DNA of 64,000 nucleotides from Rhizobiales bacterium TMED168 (GCA_002170885.2 NHHR02000003.1:5174-69173), one strand, 5' to 3'. Positions 17,226 through 26,906 are shown, counted from the first letter of the stretch. Program-made: numbers and translations. Notes: generated by a model from the sequence alone, not told the origin.

Positions 17226-17954
17226 ATGCTTATGTCAGTTTGGGGTAAACTTGCCGGTGTTACCGCTGGATATCTAGTCGGTGGTATTTTTGGTGCTGTT
17301 GTTGGTGCAGTAGCTGGTCATTATGTATTGGATAAAAATGATGAGGATGTTGCGTTTGCAATTGCCCTAATTGCCCTGTCTGCAAAAATGTCTATGGCTG
17401 ATGGTAAAATTTCAGACAAAGAATTTATTGCATTTAAAGAAATTTTAAATGAACTTCCTGAAAATGAATTAAAAAATGTAATTAAGGTTTATAATTTAGC
17501 TAGAGAAGATATTGCAGGATATGATGTCTATGCAAAACAAATATCCTCTATATTTCAAAATAATTTACATGTTTTAGAGAATGTTATTGATGCTCTTTTT
17601 CATGTTGCAAAAGCTGATGGCCCTATTAATAAAAATGAAGTCATTTTTCTAGAAAAAATTGCAGGCATTTTTGGTTTTTCTTCAGCTGAATTTTCTCGTA
17701 TTAGAGCCAGTCATATGGCAGCTGATATTGATGATCCTTGGTTAATCCTTGGGTTGGACAGTGGAAGCAGCCTTAATATAGCTAAATCACAATGGAAAAA
17801 ATTAGCTGCCGAGAATCATCCTGATAGATTAATTTCTAAGGGAGTACCAAAAGAATTACTTGGTATGGCTAATGAAAAACTTGCTGTAATTAACAGTGCT
17901 TATCGTAAAATTGAGAAAGCTCATAAAATGAAGGCTGGTACTGGAGAAATTTAA
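17226..17954 (+). CDS. TerB/J-domain protein (DjlA-like)
   Basis: The 242-residue protein has a Gly/Ala-rich membrane segment (residues 10-35), then a helical TerB-like domain (about residues 45-150, with IALSAKMSMADGKISDKE and HVAKADGPINKNE). It ends with a J domain whose HPD tripeptide is in AAENHPDRL near residue 200. This order matches DjlA, a membrane-anchored DnaK co-chaperone. An internal ATG at 17232 is an alternative start. The stop overlaps the rpiA start as TAATG, so the genes are translationally coupled. Confidence 0.88.
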   Translation: MLMSVWGKLAGVTAGYLVGGIFGAVVGAVAGHYVLDKNDEDVAFAIALIALSAKMSMADGKISDKEFIAFKEILNELPENELKNVIKVYNLAREDIAGYDVYAKQISSIFQNNLHVLENVIDALFHVAKADGPINKNEVIFLEKIAGIFGFSSAEFSRIRASHMAADIDDPWLILGLDSGSSLNIAKSQWKKLAAENHPDRLISKGVPKELLGMANEKLAVINSAYRKIEKAHKMKAGTGEI

Positions 17955-18643
17955 TGTCTAGGAAAATGAAAATCATCGCTGCGAAAGAAGCTATAAAGTT
18001 TGTCAAAAATGGGATGAAGTTAGGTTTAGGAACTGGATCAACCGTAAACGAATTTCTTTTATTGCTTTCTGATGAAATTAAAAATGGTTTAAGCATTACT
18101 GGAGTAGTTACTTCTGAAGAAACTAGAAATTTATCTAATAAGTTAAATATACCTTTATCAACACTTAAAAAACTTAAAAAACTAGATCTTACTATTGATG
18201 GTGCTGACGAGATTGATAAAAATTTATCTCTTATAAAAGGTGGTGGTGGAGCGCTCTTAAGAGAGAAAATTGTTGCATATAACTCATCTCAATTAATAAT
18301 AATTGCCGATAAAAGTAAGATTGTAGAAGAGTTAGGTGATTTTAAATTACCTGTAGAGGTTTCTTCATATGAGCACGAAGCTACTAGCTCTAGGATTATG
18401 GATAAGCTTGGTAATATAGGTTATGAAGGTTTCATAGTTTTAAGAAAAAAAGATAATGAAGTTTTTATAACTGATGGTGGGAATTATATTTATGATTTAT
18501 CAATAGGGTTTATTAAAGAACCGAACTTGGTTGAACAGTTACTTAATTCGATACCTGGTGTATTTGAAAACGGTTTATTCATTAACTTAACAAATAAGGT
18601 AATTATCGGTGATGAAGAGGGTGCTGAAATAATTACAAGATAA
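17954..18643 (+). CDS. rpiA: ribose-5-phosphate isomerase A
   Basis: RpiA interconverts ribose-5-phosphate and ribulose-5-phosphate in the non-oxidative pentose phosphate pathway, feeding nucleotide synthesis. The 229 residues are full length, with GLGTGSTVNEFL (substrate phosphate loop, about 23-34), LTIDGADEID and LIKGGGGALLREKIVA near residues 91-107. It overlaps the J-domain gene by 1 nt and ends directly against the convergent phosphotransferase gene. Confidence 0.96.
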   Translation: MSRKMKIIAAKEAIKFVKNGMKLGLGTGSTVNEFLLLLSDEIKNGLSITGVVTSEETRNLSNKLNIPLSTLKKLKKLDLTIDGADEIDKNLSLIKGGGGALLREKIVAYNSSQLIIIADKSKIVEELGDFKLPVEVSSYEHEATSSRIMDKLGNIGYEGFIVLRKKDNEVFITDGGNYIYDLSIGFIKEPNLVEQLLNSIPGVFENGLFINLTNKVIIGDEEGAEIITR

Positions 18644-19738
18644 CTATATTGCTCCTGCTTTTTGCGCATATAACCATCCAGCCTCAGCTAGAGGTCTTAC
18701 TCTATCACTCCTTTCCTGAGCATGTTCACTGGCTGCAGTACCATCTCTTACTCTACCCAAAATTCCTTGAAGTATTCCTGCTAAACGAAAAAAATTATAT
18801 GCAAGATAAAAATCTATATTATCAATTTCACTTCTATTAGTTTGCTCACAATACATTTTTATATATTCAGCAGCATTAGGAATTCCTAGCTCTTTATAAT
18901 TTACATTTGATAATGATTGAGTACCTGCTCCATCCTCAACTTCTGGCATAAACCATTGCATAAGATGGTATGTAAAATCACCTAATGGATGGCCTAAAGT
19001 AGAAAGCTCCCAGTCCAATACAGCGAGAACTTTAGGAGCATTAGGATGTAAAACCATATTATCTATTCTATAATCACCGTGAACTATGGAAGTTTCGTCT
19101 TTACCAGGAATATTATGAGGAAGCCAATCAATTAAAGATTGCATTTCTTTAATATTTTCTGTTTCAGATGCAATATATTGTTTAGTCCATCTCGAAATTT
19201 GTCTTGAAAAATAATTCCCTGGTTTACCAAAAGTTTCTAAACCAATTTCTTTATAATTAATATTATGTAGTTGAGCTAAGGTTTTATTTTTTTCTCTAAA
19301 AATTTCTTTCCTCATTTCAACTGATGAACCAGGTAGAGTAGGTTCCCAAATAATTCTTCCATCAACCATTTCCATAACATAAAATATTGTACCTATGATT
19401 GACTCATCTTCACAAAGGCAAAATGTTTGAGGAACGGAATAATTAACTGAATTTAAGGCCGTTATAACTCTATACTCTCTATCAACAGCATGGGCTGAAG
19501 GTAAAAGTTTACCTGGAGGTTTTCTTCTAAGGACATATTTTTTTTTGGGAGTAATTAATTGATAGGTAGGATTTGATTGCCCACCCTTAAACTCTTTTAC
19601 TGATAATTTTCCCTCAAAGCTTGGTATTATATCTGACAAATACTCTTCTAATTTTTTTTCAGGAATTTTTAACTTTTCTTGAACATCCATTGTTCCAGTA
19701 AATTTTTCATCAGATGTAATTTCTTTATTATTATTCAT
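18644..19738 (-). CDS. phosphotransferase family protein (ACAD10/11-like APH domain)
   Basis: The 364-residue protein has an aminoglycoside-phosphotransferase-like kinase fold. It carries LVIT-type strands then YVLRRKPPGKLLPSAHAVDREYRV (ATP Lys), catalytic VHGDYRIDNMVLH, and VLAVLDWELSTLGHPLGDFTYH with the metal-binding Asp. This sequence type is the kinase found fused to or beside acyl-CoA dehydrogenases (ACAD10/11), which phosphorylate 4-hydroxyacyl-CoAs during their breakdown. The ATG at 19738 is preferred; it overlaps purD by 8 nt and has AAGAGAAG upstream. The acyl-CoA dehydrogenase block nearby supports a fatty-acid role. Confidence 0.87.
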   Translation of the reverse strand: MNNNKEITSDEKFTGTMDVQEKLKIPEKKLEEYLSDIIPSFEGKLSVKEFKGGQSNPTYQLITPKKKYVLRRKPPGKLLPSAHAVDREYRVITALNSVNYSVPQTFCLCEDESIIGTIFYVMEMVDGRIIWEPTLPGSSVEMRKEIFREKNKTLAQLHNINYKEIGLETFGKPGNYFSRQISRWTKQYIASETENIKEMQSLIDWLPHNIPGKDETSIVHGDYRIDNMVLHPNAPKVLAVLDWELSTLGHPLGDFTYHLMQWFMPEVEDGAGTQSLSNVNYKELGIPNAAEYIKMYCEQTNRSEIDNIDFYLAYNFFRLAGILQGILGRVRDGTAASEHAQERSDRVRPLAEAGWLYAQKAGAI

Positions 19739-21011
19739 TTTCTTCTCTTTTGATAGCACGCCACCCAATATCACTTCTAAAATAAGACCCTTTCCACCTT
19801 ATCATATTTGCAGCATTAAGAGCATTATAATTTGCTTTTTTAACAGTTGATCCAAGACTTGTAATATTAAGCACCCTTCCTCCATTTGTTAAAATATGAT
19901 TTCCATCTTTTTTAGTTCCAGCATGATATAAGTGAATATCTTCTTTATCTTCGATTTTATTAATACCTTTAATTTTATGATCTATAGTATAGTTATCAGG
20001 ATATCCACTTGATGCCATTACAATAGTTAAGGCAAAATTATCATCCCACTTGATAACTTCATTCTTAAGTGAATTTTTACAACTATTAATAATTAAACTT
20101 AATAAATCAGACTTTAATCTTGGTAAAATAACCTGGCATTCTGGATCACCAAACCTTACATTATATTCAATGAGTTTTGGACCTTTATCTGTTATCATTA
20201 AGCCTGCATATAAAATTCCTGTAAATGGGCATCCTAAATCTTTCATTGCCCTTAAGGTCGGTTTTATAATTTCTTTAATTGTTTTTTCTTTTAATTTTTT
20301 ATCCATTATTGGGGCAGGTGAATATGCTCCCATACCTCCTGTATTTGGACCAGTATCTTTTTCGCCAATTCTTTTGTGATCTTGGGCACTAGTTAACTCA
20401 ATAAAATCATTTTCGTCAGCAATTATAAAATAACTTACCTCTTCACCAACTAAAAATTCTTCTATAACTATTTCCTTTCCAGCCTCTTTAAAAACTCCAG
20501 AGAAAATTTTATCAATAGCATCTTTACATTCTTTTAAATTTTCAGCAATTATAACTCCTTTTCCAGCTGCTAAGCCATCTGCTTTTATAACAATTGGGAA
20601 TTCTTGATTAATTACAAAGGATAAAGCGTCAGATTTATTATTAAATGACTTAAATGCTGCAGTTGGGATATTATATTTTTCACAAATTTGTTTTGTAAAT
20701 TTTTTAGAACCTTCAAGCTTGGCCGCTTCTTTTTTTGGTCCAAAAACTAATATATTTTTTTCTTTTAAGAAGTCTACCAATCCGTTAACAAGTGGTGTCT
20801 CAGGTCCAATAATAACTAATTCAATTTTTTTTAAAAGACAGAAATCTAAAATAACTCCTTGATTATTGATATCAAGATCAATCAATTCAGCAAAATTTTC
20901 GATACCAGGATTTCCAGGTGCACAAAATATTTTCTTATTTTTTGAGCTTTCATAAAGAGATTTTGCTAATGCATGTTCTCTTCCGCCTGAACCTAATAAA
21001 AGTATATTCAT
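19731..21011 (-). CDS. purD: phosphoribosylamine-glycine ligase
   Basis: PurD joins 5-phosphoribosylamine and glycine with ATP in purine synthesis. The 426 residues are full length: LLLGSGGREHALA at the start, an ATP-grasp core with VIKADGLAAGKGVII near residues 139-153, GPNTGGMGAYSPAPI, and the late RFGDPECQVILPRL containing metal ligands. It overlaps the phosphotransferase downstream and is divergent from xseA across 55 nt of AT-rich sequence. purF, purM and purN are elsewhere in this window. Confidence 0.97.
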   Translation of the reverse strand: MNILLLGSGGREHALAKSLYESSKNKKIFCAPGNPGIENFAELIDLDINNQGVILDFCLLKKIELVIIGPETPLVNGLVDFLKEKNILVFGPKKEAAKLEGSKKFTKQICEKYNIPTAAFKSFNNKSDALSFVINQEFPIVIKADGLAAGKGVIIAENLKECKDAIDKIFSGVFKEAGKEIVIEEFLVGEEVSYFIIADENDFIELTSAQDHKRIGEKDTGPNTGGMGAYSPAPIMDKKLKEKTIKEIIKPTLRAMKDLGCPFTGILYAGLMITDKGPKLIEYNVRFGDPECQVILPRLKSDLLSLIINSCKNSLKNEVIKWDDNFALTIVMASSGYPDNYTIDHKIKGINKIEDKEDIHLYHAGTKKDGNHILTNGGRVLNITSLGSTVKKANYNALNAANMIRWKGSYFRSDIGWRAIKREENE

Positions 21012-21066
21012 ATTTAATTATTTATATTTAAGATTATTAATAATTATTATATTAAAGTAATTAATT

Positions 21067-22419
21067 ATGAATTCTACTATTAAAAATACATTAGAACTCT
21101 CTGTTTCAGAGTTATCTGACTCAATAAAAAGTCTAATTGAAGAAAATTTTGGATATATTAGAGTTAGAGGTGAAATTGGTAGAGTATCAATTCCAGCATC
21201 TGGACATATATATTTTGATCTTAAGGATAATGACTCTGTCATATCTGGTATTATTTGGAAAGGTAACTCAAAAAATCTTGAAATTCAGCCTGAGGAAGGA
21301 CTTGAGGTTATATGCACTGGTAAAGTCACAACGTACAAAGGGCAATCAAAATACCAAATAATAGTTGATAAAGTTCAGCCAGCTGGACTCGGCGCGCTTA
21401 TGGCTTTACTTGAAAAAAGGAAAAAATTACTTGCTGATGAAGGCCTTTTTTCTGAAAACCTTAAAAAAGATATACCTTATTTACCGAAGACCATTGGAGT
21501 TATAACAAGCCCTACAGGATCAGTAATAAGAGATATAATTCATAGAATTAGCGAAAGATTTCCAGTTCATATTATTGTTTGGCCTGTTAGGGTTCAAGGT
21601 GAAACTTGCCCAGATGAGGTTGTAGATGCTTTGAATGGATTTGATCTTATAAATCAAAGCGGACTCCCAAGTCCTGATCTAATTATAGTTGCAAGAGGAG
21701 GAGGGAGTGTAGAAGATTTATGGGGTTTTAATGATGAAAAGGTTGTAAGAGCGGTTTCTAGATCGAAAATACCTATTATTTCTGCTATTGGTCACGAAAC
21801 TGATACCACATTAATTGATTTAGCCTCTGACTTAAGAGCTCCAACCCCAACAGCAGCAGCTGAGAAAGCTGTTCCTGTGAGAATTGATCTTATCAATAAT
21901 ATTAATGAAATAAATACCAGATTAAAAAATTCAATTTTGAGAAATATTAAAGACAGGGAATTTCAATCAAACAAAGTATTTAAATCTTTTCCAAAAATTA
22001 ATAATATTTTAAAAACTCCCACTCAAAAATTAGATAACTTATCTTTACGTCATATTTTTTCTTTAAAATCTTCAATTAATATTATCGATGAAAAATTTTT
22101 AAATATTTCTAAATCTTTGAAATTTTCATTACTAAATAAAAGGGTCAATTTTGCGCAAGATAAGTTTTTAGTTAGAGTTAAATCATTAGAAACAAATATT
22201 AGTTATTTCCTAAAAACCATTAAAAGTAGATTAAATATGTCCTCAGGGGTATTAAGTGCTTTAAATCATGAAAAAGTCTTAAGAAGGGGGTTTGCTATCG
22301 TGATTAATAAGAATTCCAAGCTTGTTAGAACATCAAAGGGCTTAAAAAATAAAGAGAATTTAAAAATAAAGTTAAGTAATAATGATATTTTGAAAGTTAA
22401 AACTAATTTAAAGGAGTGA
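21067..22419 (+). CDS. xseA: exodeoxyribonuclease VII large subunit
   Basis: The 450-residue protein has an N-terminal OB-fold (about residues 8-100, with GHIYFDLKDNDSVISGIIWKG) and a catalytic domain with GVITSPTGSVIRDIIHRISERFP, IIVARGGGSVEDLWGFNDE and ISAIGHETDTTLIDLASDLRAPTPTAAAE. A coiled region and a C-terminal VLRRGFAIV follow. It forms ExoVII with XseB, which degrades single-stranded DNA in both directions. The next gene is DUF2093, 13 nt on. Confidence 0.96.
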   Translation: MNSTIKNTLELSVSELSDSIKSLIEENFGYIRVRGEIGRVSIPASGHIYFDLKDNDSVISGIIWKGNSKNLEIQPEEGLEVICTGKVTTYKGQSKYQIIVDKVQPAGLGALMALLEKRKKLLADEGLFSENLKKDIPYLPKTIGVITSPTGSVIRDIIHRISERFPVHIIVWPVRVQGETCPDEVVDALNGFDLINQSGLPSPDLIIVARGGGSVEDLWGFNDEKVVRAVSRSKIPIISAIGHETDTTLIDLASDLRAPTPTAAAEKAVPVRIDLINNINEINTRLKNSILRNIKDREFQSNKVFKSFPKINNILKTPTQKLDNLSLRHIFSLKSSINIIDEKFLNISKSLKFSLLNKRVNFAQDKFLVRVKSLETNISYFLKTIKSRLNMSSGVLSALNHEKVLRRGFAIVINKNSKLVRTSKGLKNKENLKIKLSNNDILKVKTNLKE

Positions 22420-22432
22420 GGGTAACGTTAAA

Positions 22433-22630
22433 ATGGATTTTAATGAAAAAGAAGCAAAGGTAGAATACTTAGATGGTAGCTTTAATGTAATCGAACACGG
22501 AACTTATGTTGTTTGCAGTGTTAGCAATAAAAGAATCCCTTTGCCAGATTTAAAGTATTGGTCTGTTGCTAGACAGGAAGCTTATTACGATGCAAAAAAT
22601 TCTCTTATTAGAGAAAAGCAAATTAGTTAA
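22433..22630 (+). CDS. DUF2093 domain-containing protein
   Basis: This 65-residue protein contains AKVEYLDGSFNVIEHGTYVVCSVS, then IPLPDLKYWSVARQEAYYDA, the signature of DUF2093, a small family of unknown function known mainly from alphaproteobacteria, where it often follows xseA. Its presence is useful for lineage. An AGGAGTGAGGG sequence lies before the ATG. The stop overlaps the convergent acyltransferase gene by 8 nt. Confidence 0.88.
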   Translation: MDFNEKEAKVEYLDGSFNVIEHGTYVVCSVSNKRIPLPDLKYWSVARQEAYYDAKNSLIREKQIS

Positions 22631-23540
22631 GATCAAACTTTTTATCCCAGCGATTATGTATCCAGAACCAATTTTCAGGTTTATCGGATATACATTTTTC
22701 TAAAAATTTATTTATCTCGCTTGTAAATATTTTAATATCTTTTTGTTTATCTGATGTTTTATTAATTTTTATTTCAGGATAAAAGGTAACTTTAAAAAAA
22801 CTTCCTTTAGCTCTCTCAACGTTAATTGGAACCACAGGATAATCATATTTTATTGCAAGACTTGCTGCTCCATCTGAGGTCATTGCTTCTTTACCAAAAA
22901 AATTAACTCTTACCCCACTAGATAATTTTTGGTCTACTAACATTGCTATCGCTCCATTTTCCTTAAGTAACCCAAGCATTTCTCTTGCTCCTGACGAACC
23001 TTTTCTAATTTGTATTGGTGTCGTATTATTAGAACGTTGATTTACTATCCACTTATTTACAAAAAAATTATTTGAGTGTCTATAGATGCCGCCAACCTTA
23101 TCCCTGTAATTCCTTAATATTAAGGGTATGATTTCCCAGTTAGCAAAATGACCTGAAATAAAAATAACTCCAGTATCTTTATGTTGGGTTATATATTGTT
23201 CGCCAATTACTTTAATTCTAATATTTTTTTCCTTTGAAATTTTATTTAAATGAAAAAATTCTGCCGTAACCATTCCAATATTTTTCCACATTTTTAAAAT
23301 TATAGAGTTAATCTCAGATTTTTTTATTTTTGGAAATGCTAAAAGTAAGTTTTCTTTTGCTTGTTTGGATACATTCAATTTTGGACCAATAATTGAAAAA
23401 ATATAACTTAAAAGCTTAGTTGATAATTTTAATCCCAAAATTTTAGTTATAATTAAGAAATTTAATCCAAGAATTGCTTCAAATAAGTACCTTATAGTTT
23501 TAATTTTAATCATAGGGTTGTTATATAACATTTTTAGCAC
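22623..23540 (-). CDS. lipid A biosynthesis acyltransferase (LpxL/HtrB family)
   Basis: The 305-residue protein has an N-terminal membrane segment and the HX4D acyltransferase motif in FISGHFANWEI, where HFANWE is typical of LpxL/LpxM. GAIAMLVDQKLSSGVRVNFFGKEAMTSDGAASLA follows near residues 195-230. It ends with the family-typical NWFWIHNRWD. It adds a secondary acyl chain to lipid A at the inner membrane. GTG at 23540 is chosen because AAGGA lies 5 nt upstream; internal ATGs are alternatives. Whether it is LpxL or LpxM cannot be told. Confidence 0.92.
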   Translation of the reverse strand: MLKMLYNNPMIKIKTIRYLFEAILGLNFLIITKILGLKLSTKLLSYIFSIIGPKLNVSKQAKENLLLAFPKIKKSEINSIILKMWKNIGMVTAEFFHLNKISKEKNIRIKVIGEQYITQHKDTGVIFISGHFANWEIIPLILRNYRDKVGGIYRHSNNFFVNKWIVNQRSNNTTPIQIRKGSSGAREMLGLLKENGAIAMLVDQKLSSGVRVNFFGKEAMTSDGAASLAIKYDYPVVPINVERAKGSFFKVTFYPEIKINKTSDKQKDIKIFTSEINKFLEKCISDKPENWFWIHNRWDKKFDLN

Positions 23541-23577
23541 TAATTTCCTTGTAATAAATTTTTATATGGAGATTTAG

Positions 23578-24210
23578 TTGTCAGAACCACTAGAAGATGA
23601 AGTTAGTGAAGAGTTAAGGCGTAAACAGTTAAAATCTATTTGGGATAGATTTGGAATTTATGTCATTGGGTTTGCAATTTTTATAATTATTTCCGTTGGG
23701 GGTAATGAGGTTTTCAGTTATTTAGATAAACGTGTTTCCGAGAGAGAGTCCTTAAATTTTGATAAAGCATTAAATCTTATTGAAGAAGGTAACAATTCCT
23801 CTGGTTATGATGAATTACTTAAATTAACTGAAGGAAAAACTGGATACAGAGGGTTAGCATTATTTAAACTATCCTCAGAAAGTTTAAAAAAAGGTGATTA
23901 TGAGGAAGCTATAAAATTTTTAAAAAAGGCTTCATATGATAAGTCTTTAACAGACAATCTTAGAGTTTTCGCAAAAATAAAAGCTGGTTTAATATTAGTT
24001 GACAATGGTAATTATTCAGATATTGAGTTATTGCTTGATGAGGTTGTAAGAGCTGGAGGATCCTTTTCTTTTCATGCAAAAGAAATTTTGGCCCTTAGTT
24101 TAATTAAAGAGGGGAGAGTTTTAGAGGCTCAAGGTATCTTTAAAGATATTTCTGAAGATGCATCTGCACCCCCTGTTCTTGCAAGAAGAGCTGAAATTTT
24201 TTTACGTTAA
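23578..24210 (+). CDS. tetratricopeptide-like membrane protein, YfgM/DUF2133 type
   Basis: The 210-residue protein starts with TTG behind TATGGAG. It has a basic cytoplasmic N terminus (LRRKQLKSIWDRFG), one membrane span (about residues 28-48), then helical TPR-like repeats. The family is TPR-like YfgM, associated with SecYEG and periplasmic folding. The position immediately before bamB and der matches a conserved proteobacterial arrangement and supports the call. Confidence 0.82.
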   Translation: MSEPLEDEVSEELRRKQLKSIWDRFGIYVIGFAIFIIISVGGNEVFSYLDKRVSERESLNFDKALNLIEEGNNSSGYDELLKLTEGKTGYRGLALFKLSSESLKKGDYEEAIKFLKKASYDKSLTDNLRVFAKIKAGLILVDNGNYSDIELLLDEVVRAGGSFSFHAKEILALSLIKEGRVLEAQGIFKDISEDASAPPVLARRAEIFLR

Positions 24211-24226
24211 CCAGTAAAGGTATATT

Positions 24227-25558
24227 ATGAAAAAAATAATTTCTGTTATTGTTATTCTTATATCTCTTTCATCCTGCGGAACTGTTAATAATTTCTTTGG
24301 AGGAGAAGATATTGATAAGGATAGAATTCAAGGTGATAGAATATCAATATTGAGTTTAGAAAAGAACTTAACTTCTGATCCTCAGTTGAGAGATAATAGA
24401 GTAGTAATACCATCAGAGATAAATAATACTTCATGGCCTTACCCAGGTGGCTCAATAGACAATTCATTACATAATCTCAAGGGTCCAAAATTTCTAAAAC
24501 AATTTTCTAAATTTAAAATATCTAAGGGCTCCTCTAAAAACTCTTTTTTGCTTAGCTCACCTATTATTGTGAATGGATTAATATATTCCTTAGGATCAGA
24601 TTCTAAAGTTAATGCATATGATTTAGAAACAAAAAAGAAAATCTGGCAGAAAGATATGTCGGTCAAGAAAGAACAAAAGAAGGAGGGTTTTGGGGGCGGC
24701 ATTTCATATGAAAATGGAGTAATTTTTGTATCTAATGGCTTCGGAAATGTGTATGCGCTAGACTCGGCTTCTGGTAAAGAAATTTGGAAGATAAATATTC
24801 GTATTCCAATTCGTTCAGCACCTATTTCTTTTAATCAAATTGTTTACGTTATCAGCCACGATAATCAAATTTTTGCTCTAAATGCACTCAATGGCGAAGT
24901 TTTATGGAATCATAGAGGAATATTAGAATCTGCATCGGTTTTATCTTCAAATTCTGTAGCTGTTGATGGTGGCCTGGTTTTCGTACCTTATTCATCGGGT
25001 GAAATTTATGCTATAAGAACTTTAAATGGATCAGTTGTTTGGACAGACTCACTATCAAGAACAGGATCGTCTACATCTTTATCAGAAATAAACTCTATTA
25101 CAGCAAGACCTGTAACTGATAATGGAAGGTTAATTTCAATTAGTCATGCAGGAAGAATGGTATCAGTAGATATTTCAAGCGGTGAGAGGTTGTGGACATT
25201 AGATATTTCTGGAACAGAAACACCATGGATTTCCGGTGATTGGGTTTTTTCCTTATCCACTAATTCAGAATTAATTGGTATTTCAAGGAATGCAGGAAAA
25301 ATAAAATGGGTCACTCAGTTAGAGCAATACATAAATGAGGAAAAACGAGAAAATCCTATAAGATGGAGCGGCCCAATTATGATTTCTGGAAAATTATTTG
25401 TGATTTCTTCTCACGGAGTTGCAGCTTTTGTTTCTCCTCAGACAGGGGAAATTATTGAAACTAATAAAATTCCTGGTTCTTTTTACATAGCTCCAATAAT
25501 AGTTGATGGAGTAATTTACCTTTTAAATGATTCAGGTGATTTAATAACTTATAATTAA
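24227..25558 (+). CDS. bamB: outer-membrane assembly lipoprotein BamB
   Basis: BamB is a beta-propeller lipoprotein of the BAM complex that inserts beta-barrel proteins. The 443-residue sequence begins with a lipoprotein signal ending in LSLSSCG (Cys about residue 17), then PQQ-like propeller repeats: VYALDSASGKEIWKINI, IFALNALNGEVLWNHRG, IYAIRTLNGSVVWTDSL and VSVDISSGERLWTLDI. Length and repeats match BamB. It lies between the TPR protein and der, as in many proteobacteria. Confidence 0.94.
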   Translation: MKKIISVIVILISLSSCGTVNNFFGGEDIDKDRIQGDRISILSLEKNLTSDPQLRDNRVVIPSEINNTSWPYPGGSIDNSLHNLKGPKFLKQFSKFKISKGSSKNSFLLSSPIIVNGLIYSLGSDSKVNAYDLETKKKIWQKDMSVKKEQKKEGFGGGISYENGVIFVSNGFGNVYALDSASGKEIWKINIRIPIRSAPISFNQIVYVISHDNQIFALNALNGEVLWNHRGILESASVLSSNSVAVDGGLVFVPYSSGEIYAIRTLNGSVVWTDSLSRTGSSTSLSEINSITARPVTDNGRLISISHAGRMVSVDISSGERLWTLDISGTETPWISGDWVFSLSTNSELIGISRNAGKIKWVTQLEQYINEEKRENPIRWSGPIMISGKLFVISSHGVAAFVSPQTGEIIETNKIPGSFYIAPIIVDGVIYLLNDSGDLITYN

Positions 25559-25566
25559 GATCTAAT

Positions 25567-26902
25567 ATGTCAGAAAAATTGGCCATAATAGGAAAACCTA
25601 ACGTTGGTAAGTCAACCCTTTTCAATAGATTGATTGGCAAAAAACTGGCTTTAGTTGCCAATGAGCCAGGTATAACCAGAGACTACAGAGTAGAAAAATT
25701 TAAAATTAAAGATTATTCTTATGAGTTAATTGATACAGCTGGAATTGAAGATCTATCATTTGATGACATTTCAAGAATTACAAAATTATCTTCAATTAAT
25801 GCTATAAATAAATCTGATATTATTTTATTTGTAATTGATTCTAGAAGAAGTCTAACATCTGATGATTTTTCTCTAGCATCGCTTATTAGAAAAAGTGGTA
25901 AAAAAGTTATCCTTATTGCAAACAAGTGCGAAGGAAGGAGTATTAAGCAAGGGGAAATAGACTCCTCTTCATTCGGTTTTGGTAATCCCTTATCTATTTC
26001 ATCTGAGCATAATCTCGGGATTTCAGAACTTCAAAATCTAATAATTGAAAATTCAAGATCACAAAATAATTTTGAGAATATTAAAGATAAAAGAAAAAAA
26101 ATAACAATTCTTGGAAGACCTAACTCTGGAAAATCAACATTGATTAACCAATTATTAAATGAGAAAAGACAAATTGTTGGGCCACAAGCTGGACTGACAA
26201 GAGACTCAATACCATTATTTTTTGAATGGGATTCAACCCCTTATCAAATTTGGGATACTGCAGGAATTAGAAAAAAAGCAAAAATTTTAGACCAAGCTGA
26301 AAAATTGTCTGTTATGAGTTCTTTAAATGCTACTGAAGAGTCTCAAATTGTAATTTTAATGATAGACTCAGAGAGAGGTTTTGAAAAGCAAGATGCAACC
26401 ATTGGAAATATAATAGAGACTGAAGGAAAACCATTTATAATTGCAGTAAATAAGTGGGATTTGGTTAAAAATAAAAAGGAAAGAAAAAAAAAATATTGAA
26501 GAAAAAGTTAGAGAATATCTTCCTCAGCTTGGTAATATGAGTATTTCTTATATATCTGCGAAAAAAAAACAAGGTATTGATGAGCTAATGAGTTTATTAG
26601 AAAAATTAGATTTAATTTGTGAAAAAAGGTTATCTACCTCAGAGTTAAATAATTTTTTAACTCAAACTTTAAATAAGCATCCTCACCCTAATAAAAATGG
26701 TCGGTCTGTAAAAATAAAATATATAACTCAACCTAAAATAAGACCCTCACATTTTGTAGTTTTTTCAAACTATCCTAGCTATATAAAAGATTCTTATAAA
26801 CGTTATTTAATCAATGAGATAAGGAAAAAATTTAATTTAAATGGGGTACCTATAAGAATGGATTTTAGAGGGTCTGATAATCCTTATAAATTAAAAAAAT
26901 GA
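25567..26902 (+). pseudogene. der: GTPase Der, interrupted by a frameshift at a 10-A tract
   Basis: Der (EngA) is an essential two-GTPase-domain ribosome assembly factor. The first frame (25567-26499) holds KPNVGKSTLFNRLIG, DTAGIEDLS, and the second G domain with GRPNSGKSTLINQLL, WDTAGIRKKAKI and VNKWD. The frame ends at TGA at 26497, just after ten A residues (26483-26492). With nine As it would read on into IEEKVREYLPQLG and the KH-like C-terminal domain (26537-26902 frame, SYISAKKKQGID and PHPNKNGRSVKIKYITQP). Together they give about 445 residues, normal for Der. All parts are present, so a base-count error, polymerase slippage or a real indel are the options. Confidence 0.9.
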
Positions 26903-26906
26903 GCAT

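Noticed and set aside
20050..20379. 109-codon open frame opposite purD
   Set aside because: Antisense to the ATP-grasp part of purD, no independent support.
25249..25262. TTATCCACT inside bamB as a DnaA box
   Set aside because: A single 8-of-9 match inside a coding region is expected by chance.
26537..26902. A separate small gene of 121 codons after der
   Set aside because: It continues the Der KH-like domain, and the frame from 26493 through 26536 has no stop. It is the second part of der, not an independent gene.
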